Below are positions 44,044 to 53,584 of a DNA stretch of 64,000 nucleotides, in pieces; within the stretch, counting starts at the first letter, position 1, and each line of letters begins with the position of its first letter. The stretch is from Streptomyces zhaozhouensis. Lineage in GTDB: Bacteria > Actinomycetota > Actinomycetes > Streptomycetales > Streptomycetaceae. The stretch is taken from contig NZ_OCNE01000001.1 of the NCBI RefSeq assembly GCF_900230195.1, positions 310,001 through 374,000 on the forward strand. Reading direction: 5' to 3'. The notes below the pieces were generated by a model that saw only the letters and a list, made by a program, of their open reading frames with translations, was not told the origin of the DNA and did no database searches. Position numbers and translations under genes: made by a program.

Positions 44044-44637
44044 GTGTTCCGAAGTCGTGCCAAAGAAGACGCCAAGACCGACGCGGCGAGCGAGCAGGCA
44101 GAGTCCCGCCCCCTCCGCGACCCCCAGGCGCCCAAGGGTCGCCCCACGCCCAAGCGCAGCGAGGCCGAGGCCCTGCGCAAGGCGGTGGCGAAGCCTGCCA
44201 CCAGCCGCAAGGAGGCGGCGCAGCGGGCCAAGAAGGCCCGCCGCGAGGCGCTGGACAAGCAGCGCCAGGCCCTCCTGACGGGGGACGAGCGGCACCTGCC
44301 GGCCAGGGACCGCGGCCCCGTGCGGCGCTACGCGCGGGACTTCGTGGACAGCGGCTGGCACGTGGCCGAGTTCTTCCTGCCGATCGCCGTGCTGATCCTG
44401 GTGATGAGCATGATCCCGGCGACCACCAGCATCGCGCTGCTGCTGTGGATGTTCGTGATCCTCGGCATCGTCCTCGACTCGATCCTGATGACCCGCCGGC
44501 TGAAGAAGCGGCTCAAGGAGCGCTTCCCGGACGAGAGCCTGCGCGGTTCCAGCGCCTACGCGCTGATGCGCACGCTCCAGATGCGCCGGATGCGACTGCC
44601 CAAGCCGCAGATCAAGCGCGGCGAGCAGCCCCGCTGA
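44044..44637 (+). CDS. DUF3043 membrane protein
   Basis: A 197-aa actinobacterial family protein. A Lys/Arg-rich cytoplasmic N-terminus (residues 1-90, with KRSEAEALRKAVAKPATSRK) is followed by two adjacent membrane helices (WHVAEFFLPIAVLILVMSMIP and IALLLWMFVILGIVLDSIL) and a basic C-terminal helix. GTG 44044 lies 7 nt after TACCCT and has no clear ribosome site, so a leaderless start is likely. Function unknown. Confidence 0.82.
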   Translation: MFRSRAKEDAKTDAASEQAESRPLRDPQAPKGRPTPKRSEAEALRKAVAKPATSRKEAAQRAKKARREALDKQRQALLTGDERHLPARDRGPVRRYARDFVDSGWHVAEFFLPIAVLILVMSMIPATTSIALLLWMFVILGIVLDSILMTRRLKKRLKERFPDESLRGSSAYALMRTLQMRRMRLPKPQIKRGEQPR

Positions 44638-44743
44638 CCCCGCGCCCCCCGCTGTCCGCCACCCCGTCGCCGCCGCCCGGCGGCGGGGGACAGTGGCCCG
44701 CAACGGCGTAGCGCCCCTCCCCCGCCGGGGCACGGACAACGGC

Positions 44744-44749
44744 CACAAT
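44744..44749 (+). promoter_or_regulatory. -10-like element before the S1C protease
   Basis: CACAAT, 7 nt before ATG 44757; it matches TANNNT except for the first base. Confidence 0.35.
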
Positions 44750-44756
44750 GCCCGTT

Positions 44757-45806
44757 ATGCCCACCTCGCCGCCGCTCCGCCCCGCCGCTCTCGCGCTCTG
44801 CGCGACGGCGCTGCTGGCCGGCGCCGCCGGCTGCACCGCCGAGTCCGACGCCTCGGGCCCGAGCCACCCGCAGCACGGGGCGCCCGAGCCGACCGTCGTC
44901 GGCGACCTCGAACGGGCCTACCAGGACGTCGTCAACGACGTCCTTCCGTCGGTCGTGCAGATCACCGCCGAAGACCAGCAGGGCTCCGGGATCGTGTACG
45001 ACGACGAGGGCCACATCGTCACCAACGCGCACGTGGTCACCGAGGAGGACACCTTCGAGGTGACGCTGGCCACCGACCAGGGCCCCCTGGAGGCCACGCT
45101 GGTCAGCGCCTACCCGGAGCAGGACCTGGCCGTCCTCGCGCTCACCGACCCGCCCGAGCGGCTGCGGCCCGCGACCTTCGGCGACTCCTCCAAGGTGCGG
45201 GTGGGCCAGATCGTCCTCGCCATGGGCAACCCGCTCGGGCTCTCCTCCAGCGTCACCCAGGGCATCGTCTCGGCGGTCGGCCGGGCGGTCAGCGAGGGCG
45301 AGGGCGAGGCGACGCTCGGCAACATGGTGCAGACCTCGGCCGCCATCAACCCCGGCAACAGCGGCGGCGCGCTCGTCAACCTCTCCGGCCAGGTCGTCGG
45401 CATCCCCACGCTCGCCGCCCGGGACCCGGGCATGGGCGGAGCCGCGCCCGGCATCGGCTTCGCCATCCCGGCCTCCACCGTGACCTTCCTCGCCGACCAG
45501 CTCATCGCACACGGCCGGATCGTGGACTCCGGGCGGGCCGCGCTCGGGGTCTCCGTCCGCACGGTGCTCGGCGACGGCTTCGAACCGGCGGGCGCCGCCA
45601 TCGTCGAGGCCACCGACGGCGGGCCGGCCGACCGGGCCGGACTGCGGGCCGGGGACGTGCTGGTGGAGCTGGGCGACGAGGAGGTCACCGACGTCGTCTC
45701 GCTCTCCGAGGCACTGGCCACCCACCAGCCCGACCGGAAGGTGGCCGTCACCTATCTGCGCAACGACGAACGCCGCACCACCGACGTCGAACTGGGCGAG
45801 GCCTGA
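44757..45806 (+). CDS. S1C (HtrA/DegP-type) serine protease with PDZ domain
   Basis: A 349-aa probable lipoprotein protease for envelope quality control. Signal peptide with C26 (AAGC), trypsin-like domain with His in VTNAHVV, Asp in EQDLAVLAL and Ser in NPGNSGGAL, then a PDZ domain (about residues 260-345, ADRAGLRAGDVLVELGDEEV). ATG 44757 is favoured by the -10-like hexamer; ATG 44748 is also in frame. It is convergent with the small hypothetical gene 12 bp away. Confidence 0.9.
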   Translation: MPTSPPLRPAALALCATALLAGAAGCTAESDASGPSHPQHGAPEPTVVGDLERAYQDVVNDVLPSVVQITAEDQQGSGIVYDDEGHIVTNAHVVTEEDTFEVTLATDQGPLEATLVSAYPEQDLAVLALTDPPERLRPATFGDSSKVRVGQIVLAMGNPLGLSSSVTQGIVSAVGRAVSEGEGEATLGNMVQTSAAINPGNSGGALVNLSGQVVGIPTLAARDPGMGGAAPGIGFAIPASTVTFLADQLIAHGRIVDSGRAALGVSVRTVLGDGFEPAGAAIVEATDGGPADRAGLRAGDVLVELGDEEVTDVVSLSEALATHQPDRKVAVTYLRNDERRTTDVELGEA

Positions 45807-45818
45807 TTCCCGCGCGTC

Positions 45819-46031
45819 TCAGTCCTCGACGGCGCTGTGCAGGCTCATCGGCCCGTAGACCTCGGAACCGTCCTCCAGCAGCGTCACCTGGTCGATGCCG
45901 CCGTCCAGCAGCTCCGGCCAGATCTCACCGATCCAGGACTCCGCGTCGCCCTGGGTGCCGAAGTCCCCCGGGTCCTGCGGCGGTTCGGTCGCCGAGCCGT
46001 CCGCCTTCTCGAAGCGCCACTCCCACGCCAT
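45819..46031 (-). CDS. Small conserved hypothetical protein
   Basis: A 70-aa acidic protein, MAWEWRFEKADG at the N-terminus and QVTLLEDGSEVYGPMSLH at the C-terminus, of a small family I recall from streptomycetes. GGAGG lies 6 nt before ATG 46031, and TAGTCT at 46069-46074 on the minus strand may be its -10. No known domain. Confidence 0.72.
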   Translation of the reverse strand: MAWEWRFEKADGSATEPPQDPGDFGTQGDAESWIGEIWPELLDGGIDQVTLLEDGSEVYGPMSLHSAVED

Positions 46032-46369
46032 GCCAAGCCTCCGCTCACCGCCGTGACTGACTGCTCGCAGACTAGAGCACACCGCGCGCCGGGAGACACC
46101 ACCGCGCACGCCGGCGTCAGCCGGACGCACCCGGCTCCACCAGCGCCTGCTCTCGTCCACCACACAGAACCTCTTCCCCTCCCGACCGGCCCGCACCACG
46201 AACTCCGCGGGAGCCCGCGTCGAACCCGAACTGACGCCGTGTGACGCCGGTCGACCCGGGAGGCGGCCGCTACCCCCCGCGACGCCGGCACGGTGGAACC
46301 CTACGGGCGACCACTGACAGTCCGGCTCCGGCCGCGAGGCGCCACCGGGACGGCGGTACCCTCGTCCGC
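46032..46369. other. Divergent gap between the small hypothetical gene and cobT
   Basis: A 338-bp region without a credible ORF. Only the two -10 elements near its ends can be supported. Confidence 0.5.
46357..46362 (+). promoter_or_regulatory. -10 element for leaderless cobT
   Basis: TACCCT, 7 nt before ATG 46370, with no ribosome site. Confidence 0.5.
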
Positions 46370-47455
46370 ATGAGTGAGGGCGGTCTGCGACTCGACGACT
46401 TCGGCGAACTGATCGAGCGGCCCAGCGCCCGCCTGCGACGACAGGCGGAGACGCGACGGGCGACATTGACGGTGCCGCCCAAGGCGTTCGGCCGGCTGGA
46501 CGAGATCGCCGCCTGGCTGTCCGCCGCCCAGGGCCGGGTACCCGTGCGCCCGATCGAGAACCCGAAGGCGCTGCTCTTCGCCGGCGACCACGGGATCGCC
46601 GAGCTGGGCGTCTCGGGGCGCGCCGCCGGTTCCACCGTGGAGTTGGTCCGCGCGACGCTGGACGGCGACGGGCCGACGGCCGTGCTGGCCCGTCAGATGA
46701 ACGTACCGCTGCGCGTCGTGGACCTGTCCGTCGACTGCCCGGCCGAGGAGCTGCCGGCCGAGGTCACCCGCCACCGGGTGCGGCGCGGCTCGGGCCGGCT
46801 GGACGTCGAGGACACCCTCACGGAGGCCGAGACGGAGGCCGCCTTCCGCGCCGGGATGGCGCTCGCCGACGAGGAGGCGGACGCCGGCACCGACCTGGTC
46901 GTGCTCGGCGACCTGTCGGTGGGCGGCACCACCGCGGCCGGCGCGCTCGTGGCCGCGATGTGCGGCACGGACGCCTCGATGGTCACCGGCCGCGGCGCGG
47001 TGCGCATCGACGACCTGGCCTGGATGCGCAAGTGCGCGGCGATCAGGGACGGTCTGCGGCGCGCCAGGCCCGTGCTGGGCGACCAGCTCCGGCTGCTGGG
47101 CACGCTGGGCGGCGCCGACCTGACCGCCACGACCGGCTTCCTGCTCCAGTGCGCCGTACGCCGCACGCCGGTGATCCTGGACGGCGTGGTCTCCGTGGCG
47201 TGCGCGCTGGTCGGTCAGCGGATCGCGTTCCGCGCCCCCGACTGGTGGTTGGCCGGGCAGAACAGCGGCGAGCCCGCGCAGGCGAAGGCGTTGGAGCGGA
47301 TGACGCTGCGGCCGCTCCTCGACCACGGGGTGACCGTCGGCGAGGGCACCGGCGCGCTGCTCGCCTTCCCGCTGGTGCGGGCGGCCGCGGCGCTCGCCGC
47401 CGAGCTGCCGGAACGGCGGCCTGAGCCGACCGGGGCCGACTCCGCGGCGGGCTGA
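46370..47455 (+). CDS. cobT: Nicotinate-nucleotide-dimethylbenzimidazole phosphoribosyltransferase
   Basis: Activates the lower ligand base for cobalamin synthesis, 361 aa. Family signatures are ALLFAGDHGIAELGVS, VVLGDLSVGGTTAAGALVAA, LLGTLGGADLTATTGFLLQCA and VGEGTGALLAFPLV, the last carrying the catalytic Glu. ATG 46370 is supported by the TACCCT element; the longer upstream open frame is not coding-like. No cobalamin riboswitch is visible upstream. Convergent with the next membrane gene. Confidence 0.92.
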   Translation: MSEGGLRLDDFGELIERPSARLRRQAETRRATLTVPPKAFGRLDEIAAWLSAAQGRVPVRPIENPKALLFAGDHGIAELGVSGRAAGSTVELVRATLDGDGPTAVLARQMNVPLRVVDLSVDCPAEELPAEVTRHRVRRGSGRLDVEDTLTEAETEAAFRAGMALADEEADAGTDLVVLGDLSVGGTTAAGALVAAMCGTDASMVTGRGAVRIDDLAWMRKCAAIRDGLRRARPVLGDQLRLLGTLGGADLTATTGFLLQCAVRRTPVILDGVVSVACALVGQRIAFRAPDWWLAGQNSGEPAQAKALERMTLRPLLDHGVTVGEGTGALLAFPLVRAAAALAAELPERRPEPTGADSAAG

Positions 47456-47473
47456 CGGCCGGCCGGCCGGCGG

Positions 47474-48226
47474 TCAGCTGCCCTCCCGTTCGCCCGTCGG
47501 CGTCCCGCCGAGCCAGTCCTGGACCCTGCGCCGCGGGCCGTTCCAGCGGCGGTCGTGTCGGCGCGCGCGGCGTTCCGCCCTGGCGGTGAGCCGGGGACGG
47601 TTCCGGTAGAGCCGGTGGGCCCAGGGCGAGTCGGGGCGGGCCAGGCGCAGCGCGCCGAAGATGGCGATCAGCGGGACGAGGACCCCGAAGACCGCCAGCT
47701 TCGGCTTGCCCTTGACCAGGCAGACCAGCGCGCACACGAAGTGCAGCAGCAGCGTGGCGACCAGCCCGCCCCGGTCGCCCCGGTCGTCCGGCGTCAACCC
47801 GTCGACGCCCAACGGCAGGAACCCGACCAGCAGCATCCCGCCCAGCGCGGTCGTGACCATCACGACCTCGACGCTCTGCCGGCCCCGCTCCGACCAGTAC
47901 ACGTCCTGCATGTACAGGATCAGCGCGAACTCGTCCAGCACCAGCCCCGCGCCCACCCCGAAGACCACCGCGAGCACCCCGGCCGCCCAGCCGCGTCCCC
48001 CCGTCGCCACCCCGCCGAAGCCGCCCACGAGCATCAGCAGCACCCCGGGGACCACGTGGTGCACGTGCTGGCCGCCCGCCGAGACGTCGTGGAACGGGCC
48101 CCGCCCGGCGCGGATCAGCCGGGTCACACAGCGGGTGACGGCGAACGTCAACACGAAGGCGAGCAGCGCGAGGAGCAGCGGCTGCTTGCCCGGTTCGACG
48201 ATGTTCCGATACCACCATTCGGCCAT
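47474..48226 (-). CDS. Conserved integral membrane protein
   Basis: A 250-aa protein with about six helices (LLLALLAFVLTFAVTR, VPGVLLMLVGGFGG, AAGVLAVVFGVGAGLVLDEFALIL, VVMVTTALGGMLLVGFLPL, LVATLLLHFVCALVC, LAVFGVLVPLIAIFGAL) and a basic C-terminal tail. Conserved polar residues in HVHHVVPG and LDEFALILYMQDVYW sit at helix edges and could bind metal. No assigned function. Confidence 0.75.
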   Translation of the reverse strand: MAEWWYRNIVEPGKQPLLLALLAFVLTFAVTRCVTRLIRAGRGPFHDVSAGGQHVHHVVPGVLLMLVGGFGGVATGGRGWAAGVLAVVFGVGAGLVLDEFALILYMQDVYWSERGRQSVEVVMVTTALGGMLLVGFLPLGVDGLTPDDRGDRGGLVATLLLHFVCALVCLVKGKPKLAVFGVLVPLIAIFGALRLARPDSPWAHRLYRNRPRLTARAERRARRHDRRWNGPRRRVQDWLGGTPTGEREGS

Positions 48227-48410
48227 GCCGGCAGCGTCCTCGCCCCGCCGCGCGCGCCCGTGGACGCCACGCCGCCGGTGCCCGCCGGCCGGCCAGCCGG
48301 CCCCGTGCCCGTCACCGGAACGGCCGAGCGCGCCCCCGCGCCCGGCGCCGTCGGCCGGTCCCGCGGAGGGCGGGCGAGACCTGATCCCGGTGCCCGGGAC
48401 GGGCGCGGCG

Positions 48411-48416
48411 TAGTCT
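48411..48416 (+). promoter_or_regulatory. -10 element for pepA
   Basis: TAGTCT about 85 nt before the pepA GTG; unlike the leaderless genes nearby, this would give a leader of roughly 80 nt. Confidence 0.4.
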
Positions 48417-48501
48417 TCTGTGCCGGACGGCCGGGGGCCCGTTGGTTTCCGGCCAGACGACGCACCAGCACGCGACGCTCACAAGGACGGAATCCCACAC
48501 C

Positions 48502-50025
48502 GTGACTGCACTGACCCTCAGCAACCTCTCCGCGGCGACCGTGCCGGCGGACGCCGTCGTGATCGGCGTCGCCCAGAGCGACTCGGGGCCGGTGTTGGCC
48601 ACCGGCTCGACCCCGGCGGCCACCGTGGACGACGCGACGGGCGGAACGCTGGCCGCGACGCTGACCACCCTCGGCGCCAAGGGCTCCGAGCTGGAGATCA
48701 CCAAGGTGCCGACGTCCGAGGGCGTCACGGCACCGCTGCTGGTCGCGGTCGGCCTCGGCGCGGTCCCCGACGAGGGCGGCGCGTTCGACCCCGAGCTGCT
48801 GCGCCGGGCCGCGGGCGCCGCGTCCCGCGCGCTGAGCGGGCGCGAGCACGTCGCGTTCGCGCTGCCCGTCGCCGACGAGGCCGCGCTGTCCGCCGTCGCG
48901 GAGGGCGCGCTGCTGGGCGCCTACCGCTTCACCGCCTTCCGCGGCCGGGACTTCGACGCTTCCGAGGGCGCCCCGCCCAGCCGGTTCACCGTGCTCGACG
49001 AGGCCGCCGCCGACGACGCCCACGCCCAGGCGGCGGAGCGCGCGCTGGTGGTGGCCGAGGAAGTGCACCGGGCGCGCGACCTGATCAACACGCCCCCCGC
49101 CGGCCTCACCCCCGGCGGCTTCGCCACGCTCGCCGAGGAGACCGCGGCCGGCTACGGCGTGGACGTCCAGGTCTGGGACGAGGCCGCGCTGGAGGAGGGC
49201 GGCTTCGGCGGGCTCATCGGCGTCGGCCGCGGCTCGGCCAACCCGCCCCGGCTGGTGCGCCTGGCCTACCGCAACCCGGCGGCCACCCGCACCCTCGCCC
49301 TGGTCGGCAAGGGCATCACCTACGACTCGGGCGGCATCTCGCTCAAGCCGGCCGGTCACAACGAGACCATGAAGTGCGACATGAGCGGCGCGGCCGCCGT
49401 CTACACGGCCGTGCTGGCCGCCGCCAGGCTCGGCCTGCCCGTCAACCTCACCGGCTGGCTCGCCCTGGCGGAGAACATGCCGTCCGGCGACGCCACCAAG
49501 CCCGGCGACGTTCTCTCCCTCTACGGCGGGAAGACCGTCGAGGTCCTCAACACCGACGCCGAGGGCCGGCTCGTGCTGGGCGACGCGCTGGTGCGGGCCT
49601 GCGAGGAGGAGCCGGACGGGGTCGTCGACGTGGCCACGCTGACCGGCGCCATGGTGGTGGCCCTCGGCGACCGGACCATGGGGGTCCTCGGCACCGACGC
49701 CTTCCGCGACCTGCTGCACGAGACGGCGACCGAGGTCGGCGAGGGCTCCTGGCCGCTGCCGATGCCGGCCGAGCTGTCCGAGGGGCTGAAGTCGCCCGTC
49801 GCCGACCTGTCCAACGTCGCGGGCCGGATGGGCGGCGGGCTGTTCGCCGGCGTCTTCCTGCGCGAGTTCGTCCCCGCCGACCTGCGGTGGGCGCACCTGG
49901 ACATCGCCGGGCCCGCGTACAACGACGGCTCCCCGCACGGCTACACCCCCAAGGGCGGGACGGGCTTCGCCGTGCGCACCCTGGTGCGGCTCGCCGAGCG
50001 CGCCGCGGACGGTGACCTGGGCTGA
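48502..50025 (+). CDS. pepA: Leucyl aminopeptidase (M17)
   Basis: Cytosolic dimetal aminopeptidase of 507 aa releasing N-terminal residues during peptide turnover. The C-terminal catalytic domain shows metal and catalytic sites in LVGKGITYDSGGISLKP, MKCDMSGAAAV and NTDAEGRLVLGDAL (with Arg). The N-terminal domain is more variable. GTG 48502 (VTALTLSN) follows AAGGACGG; the upstream GTG 48442 has no ribosome site. Confidence 0.94.
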   Translation: MTALTLSNLSAATVPADAVVIGVAQSDSGPVLATGSTPAATVDDATGGTLAATLTTLGAKGSELEITKVPTSEGVTAPLLVAVGLGAVPDEGGAFDPELLRRAAGAASRALSGREHVAFALPVADEAALSAVAEGALLGAYRFTAFRGRDFDASEGAPPSRFTVLDEAAADDAHAQAAERALVVAEEVHRARDLINTPPAGLTPGGFATLAEETAAGYGVDVQVWDEAALEEGGFGGLIGVGRGSANPPRLVRLAYRNPAATRTLALVGKGITYDSGGISLKPAGHNETMKCDMSGAAAVYTAVLAAARLGLPVNLTGWLALAENMPSGDATKPGDVLSLYGGKTVEVLNTDAEGRLVLGDALVRACEEEPDGVVDVATLTGAMVVALGDRTMGVLGTDAFRDLLHETATEVGEGSWPLPMPAELSEGLKSPVADLSNVAGRMGGGLFAGVFLREFVPADLRWAHLDIAGPAYNDGSPHGYTPKGGTGFAVRTLVRLAERAADGDLG

Positions 50026-50272
50026 CGCCTCCCGCGCCCACCCCGCCGCCGGCCGGCCACCGGGCCGGCGGCGGCGGCCCGCGGTGTGGCGGTCGTCACC
50101 GGCCCGCCGTCCCACCACGGTCCGACAGGTGCGAAGATGGTCTTCCGGCAGGACAGGGCCAGGCTCAACCACCCAGGCGAGCCACAAGAAGCCGCACGAC
50201 CCGCGGCCGACAGACGACGCCGACCGGTCAGCGCCGACCGGCCCGGTGCATCCATCCATGGAGGAACGTGAC

Positions 50273-51661
50273 GTGGCGAACGACGCCAGCACCGTTTTCG
50301 ACCTAGTGATCCTCGGAGGCGGCAGCGGTGGCTACGCCGCGGCCCTGCGCGCCTCGCAGCTGGGTCTCGACGTGGCCCTGATCGAGAAGAACAAGCTGGG
50401 CGGCACCTGTCTGCACCAGGGCTGCATCCCCACCAAGGCCCTGCTGCACGCCGGGGAGATCGCCGACGCCGCGCGCGAGGGCGCCGAGTTCGGCGTGCGG
50501 TCCACCTTCGACGGCATCGACATCGCGGGGGTCCACAAGTACAAGGACGGCGTGGTCTCCGGCCTCTACAAGGGGCTCCAGGGGCTCGTCGCCTCGCGGA
50601 AGATCACCTATGTGGAGGGCGAGGGCCGGCTGTCGTCGCCGACCTCCGTCGACGTGAACGGACAGCGCTACAACGGCCGGCACGTCCTGCTGGCCACCGG
50701 CTCCGTGCCCCGTTCCCTGCCGGGCCTGACGATAGACGGCGACCGGATCATCTCCTCCGACCACGCGCTGGTCCTGGACCGGGTGCCGAAGTCCGCCATC
50801 GTGTTGGGCGGCGGCGTGATCGGCGTGGAGTTCGCCTCCGTCTGGAAGTCCTTCGGCGCCGAGGTCACCATCGTCGAGGGTCTGCCGCACCTCGTGCCCG
50901 TGGAGGACGAGAACAGCTCCAAGCTGCTGGAGCGCGCCTTCCGCAAGCGCGGCATCACGTTCTCCCTCGGCTCCTTCTTCCAGGGCGCCGAGTACACCGA
51001 CGACGGGGTCCGCGTCACCCTGGACAACGGCAAGACGTTCGAGGCCGAGGTGCTGCTGGTCGCGATCGGCCGCGGCCCGGTCTCGCAGGGCCTGGGGTAC
51101 GAGGAGGCCGGTGTCGCCACCGAGCGCGGCTTCGTGCAGGTCGACGAGTACTGCCAGACCAACGTGCCGACGATCTCCGCGGTCGGCGACCTGATCCCGA
51201 CGCTCCAGCTGGCCCACGTCGGCTTCGCCGAGGGCATCCTGGTCGCCGAGCGGCTGGCCGGGCTCTCCCCGGTGCCGATCGACTACGACGGGGTTCCCCG
51301 CGTCACGTACTGCCACCCGGAGGTCGCCTCCGTGGGCGTCACCGAGGCCCGTGCCAAGGAGCTGTACGGCGCCGACCAGGTCGTCACCCTCAAGTACAAC
51401 CTCGGGGGCAACGGCAAGAGCAAGATCCTCAAGACGGCGGGCGAGATCAAGCTCGTGCAGGTGAGGGACGGTGCCGTGGTCGGCGTGCACATGGTGGGCG
51501 ACCGGCTCGGCGAGCAGGTCGGCGAGGCCCAGCTGATCTACAACTGGGAGGCGCTGCCGGCCGAGGTGGCCCAGCTCATCCACGCCCACCCGACCCAGAA
51601 CGAGGCACTCGGCGAGGCCCATCTCGCCCTGGCCGGCAAACCGCTGCATTCCCACGACTGA
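50273..51661 (+). CDS. lpdA: Dihydrolipoyl dehydrogenase (E3)
   Basis: FAD/NAD oxidoreductase of 462 aa that reoxidises dihydrolipoyl groups of 2-oxo-acid dehydrogenase E2 subunits. FAD-binding GGGSGGYAAA, redox disulfide GGTCLHQGCIPTKAL, NAD-binding GGGVIGVEFAS and the catalytic His-Glu in HAHPTQNEALGEA are present. GTG 50273 has GGAGG at 50260-50264 (8-nt spacing); an in-frame ATG at 50258 overlaps this. sucB follows after 65 bp, so the pair is an operon. Confidence 0.96.
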   Translation: MANDASTVFDLVILGGGSGGYAAALRASQLGLDVALIEKNKLGGTCLHQGCIPTKALLHAGEIADAAREGAEFGVRSTFDGIDIAGVHKYKDGVVSGLYKGLQGLVASRKITYVEGEGRLSSPTSVDVNGQRYNGRHVLLATGSVPRSLPGLTIDGDRIISSDHALVLDRVPKSAIVLGGGVIGVEFASVWKSFGAEVTIVEGLPHLVPVEDENSSKLLERAFRKRGITFSLGSFFQGAEYTDDGVRVTLDNGKTFEAEVLLVAIGRGPVSQGLGYEEAGVATERGFVQVDEYCQTNVPTISAVGDLIPTLQLAHVGFAEGILVAERLAGLSPVPIDYDGVPRVTYCHPEVASVGVTEARAKELYGADQVVTLKYNLGGNGKSKILKTAGEIKLVQVRDGAVVGVHMVGDRLGEQVGEAQLIYNWEALPAEVAQLIHAHPTQNEALGEAHLALAGKPLHSHD

Positions 51662-51726
51662 CCTGGCCGCGTTATCCCAGAGCGCGCGTAACCCACTGCC
51701 ACATTTCGTAAGGAGCAACAGAAACC

Positions 51727-53454
51727 ATGACGGTTTCCGTAACCCTTCCGGCGCTCGGCGAGAGCGTGACCGAGGGCACCGTCACCCGCTGGCTGAAGGC
51801 GGAGGGCGAACACGTCGAGGCCGACGAGCCGTTGCTGGAGGTCTCGACCGACAAGGTCGACACCGAGATCCCCGCGCCGGCCGCCGGTGTGCTCTCGTCC
51901 ATCAAGGTGGCCGAGGACGAGACGGTCGAGGTCGGCGCCGAACTGGCCGTCATCGACGACGGCTCGGGCGCGCCCGCCGCGGCACCGGCGCCCGCCGCCG
52001 AGTCCGCGCCGGAGCCCGAGCCGGAGCCCGCGCCCGCGCAGTCCTCCGCGCCCGAGCCCGCGCCCGCGCAGGCCGAGGCGCCGTCCGCCGGTGGCGCGGC
52101 CGAGGGCACCGACGTGGTCCTCCCGGCGCTCGGCGAGAGCGTCACCGAGGGCACCGTCACCCGCTGGCTGAAGGAGGTCGGCGAGGAGGTCGAGGCCGAC
52201 GAGCCGCTGCTGGAGGTCTCGACCGACAAGGTCGACACCGAGATCCCCGCGCCGACCGCCGGCACCCTGCTGGAGATCACGGTCGGCGAGGACGAGACGG
52301 CCGAGGTCGGCGCCAAGCTGGGCGTGATCGGCGCCGCCGGCGCGGCGCCGGCGCAGCCGAAGGCCGCCGAGCCCGCCCCGCAGGCCGAGGCGCCCGCGCC
52401 GGAGCCCACCCCGGCTCCCGCGCCCGCACCCGCGCAGCCGAAGGCCCCGGAGCCCAAGGCCGCCCCGGAGCCGGCGCAGGCCAAGGCCGCGCCCGCCCCC
52501 GCCGCGGCGCCCCGCGCCACGGCGGCCCCGGCCACCGACGGCGCCTACGTCACCCCGCTGGTGCGCAAGCTGGCCAGCGAGAACGCGGTGGATCTGAGCC
52601 AGGTCAAGGGCTCGGGCGTGGGCGGCCGCATCCGCAAGCAGGATGTGCTGGCCGCCGCCGAGGCCGCGAAGGCCGCGGCACCGGCGCCGTCGGCACCGGC
52701 CGCCAAGGCCCCGGCGCCGGTCACGCCGTCGCCGCTGCGTGGTCAGACGGTCAAGATGCCGCGCATCCGCAAGGTCATCGGCGAGAACATGATGCGCGCC
52801 CTGCAGAACCAGGCGCAGCTCTCCTCGGTGGTCGAGGTCGACGTCACCAAGGTGATGCGGCTGCGGGCCCGCGCCAAGGAGTCCTTCCTGGCCAGGGAGG
52901 GCGTGAAGCTCTCCCCGATGCCGTTCTTCGTCAAGGCGGCGGCCGAGGCCCTGAAGGTGCACCCGGTCATCAACGCCCGGATCAACGACGACGACACCAT
53001 CACCTACCACGACGTCGAGAACGTGGGCATCGCGGTGGACTCCGAGAAGGGGCTGATGGTCCCGGTCATCAAGAACGCGGGTGACCTGTCGATCGCGGGG
53101 ATCGCCAAGCGGACGGCCGAGCTGGCCGGGAAGGTCCGCAAGGGCGGGCTCGCCCCCGACGACATGGCGGGCGGCACGTTCACGATCAGCAACACCGGTT
53201 CGCGCGGTGCGCTGTTCGACACGATCATCGTGAACTACCCGCAGGTCGCCGAGCTGGGCATCGGCGCCACCGTGCGTCGCCCCGTGGTGATCAACCACCC
53301 GGAGCTGGGCGAGACCATCGCGATCCGGGACATGGTCTACCTGACCCTGTCCTACGACCACCAGCTGGTGGACGGCGCGGACGCGGCCCGTTACCTGACG
53401 GAGGTCAAGGCCCGGCTGGAAGCCGGTGAGTTCGAGGGCGAACTGGGCCTCTGA
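51727..53454 (+). CDS. sucB: Dihydrolipoamide acyltransferase (E2) with two lipoyl domains
   Basis: A 575-aa E2 component. Two lipoyl domains (about residues 1-75 and 125-205) each carry the lipoylated Lys in [12 protein letters not shown] and are joined by Ala/Pro/Glu-rich linkers. An E3/E1-binding domain follows ([29 protein letters not shown]), then the catalytic domain with [16 protein letters not shown]. The 2-oxoglutarate label is conventional; actinobacterial E2 can serve pyruvate dehydrogenase as well. ATG 51727 follows AGGAG. Confidence 0.93.
   Translation: MTVSVTLPALGESVTEGTVTRWLKAEGEHVEADEPLLEVSTDKVDTEIPAPAAGVLSSIKVAEDETVEVGAELAVIDDGSGAPAAAPAPAAESAPEPEPEPAPAQSSAPEPAPAQAEAPSAGGAAEGTDVVLPALGESVTEGTVTRWLKEVGEEVEADEPLLEVSTDKVDTEIPAPTAGTLLEITVGEDETAEVGAKLGVIGAAGAAPAQPKAAEPAPQAEAPAPEPTPAPAPAPAQPKAPEPKAAPEPAQAKAAPAPAAAPRATAAPATDGAYVTPLVRKLASENAVDLSQVKGSGVGGRIRKQDVLAAAEAAKAAAPAPSAPAAKAPAPVTPSPLRGQTVKMPRIRKVIGENMMRALQNQAQLSSVVEVDVTKVMRLRARAKESFLAREGVKLSPMPFFVKAAAEALKVHPVINARINDDDTITYHDVENVGIAVDSEKGLMVPVIKNAGDLSIAGIAKRTAELAGKVRKGGLAPDDMAGGTFTISNTGSRGALFDTIIVNYPQVAELGIGATVRRPVVINHPELGETIAIRDMVYLTLSYDHQLVDGADAARYLTEVKARLEAGEFEGELGL
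51748..51887 (+). repeat. Near-identical DNA repeat encoding lipoyl domain 1
   Basis: First copy of a 140-bp direct repeat; about nine differences from the copy at 52123-52262 by eye, offset exactly 375 bp (125 codons). Confidence 0.85.
52123..52262 (+). repeat. Near-identical DNA repeat encoding lipoyl domain 2
   Basis: Second copy of the repeat at 51748-51887. Silent positions are conserved too, pointing to recent duplication or gene conversion. Confidence 0.85.
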
Positions 53455-53584
53455 GCCGATGTCGGCCGCGCCCCGTCCGGGTCCCCCGGGCGGGGCGCGG
53501 CCCGTTCTCGCCCGGGGGTCAACAACAGGTCAAGCCACCCGGTCGCCGGCGGCCCGAAAGCCCGCGGCCCGACAGGAGCACGTG

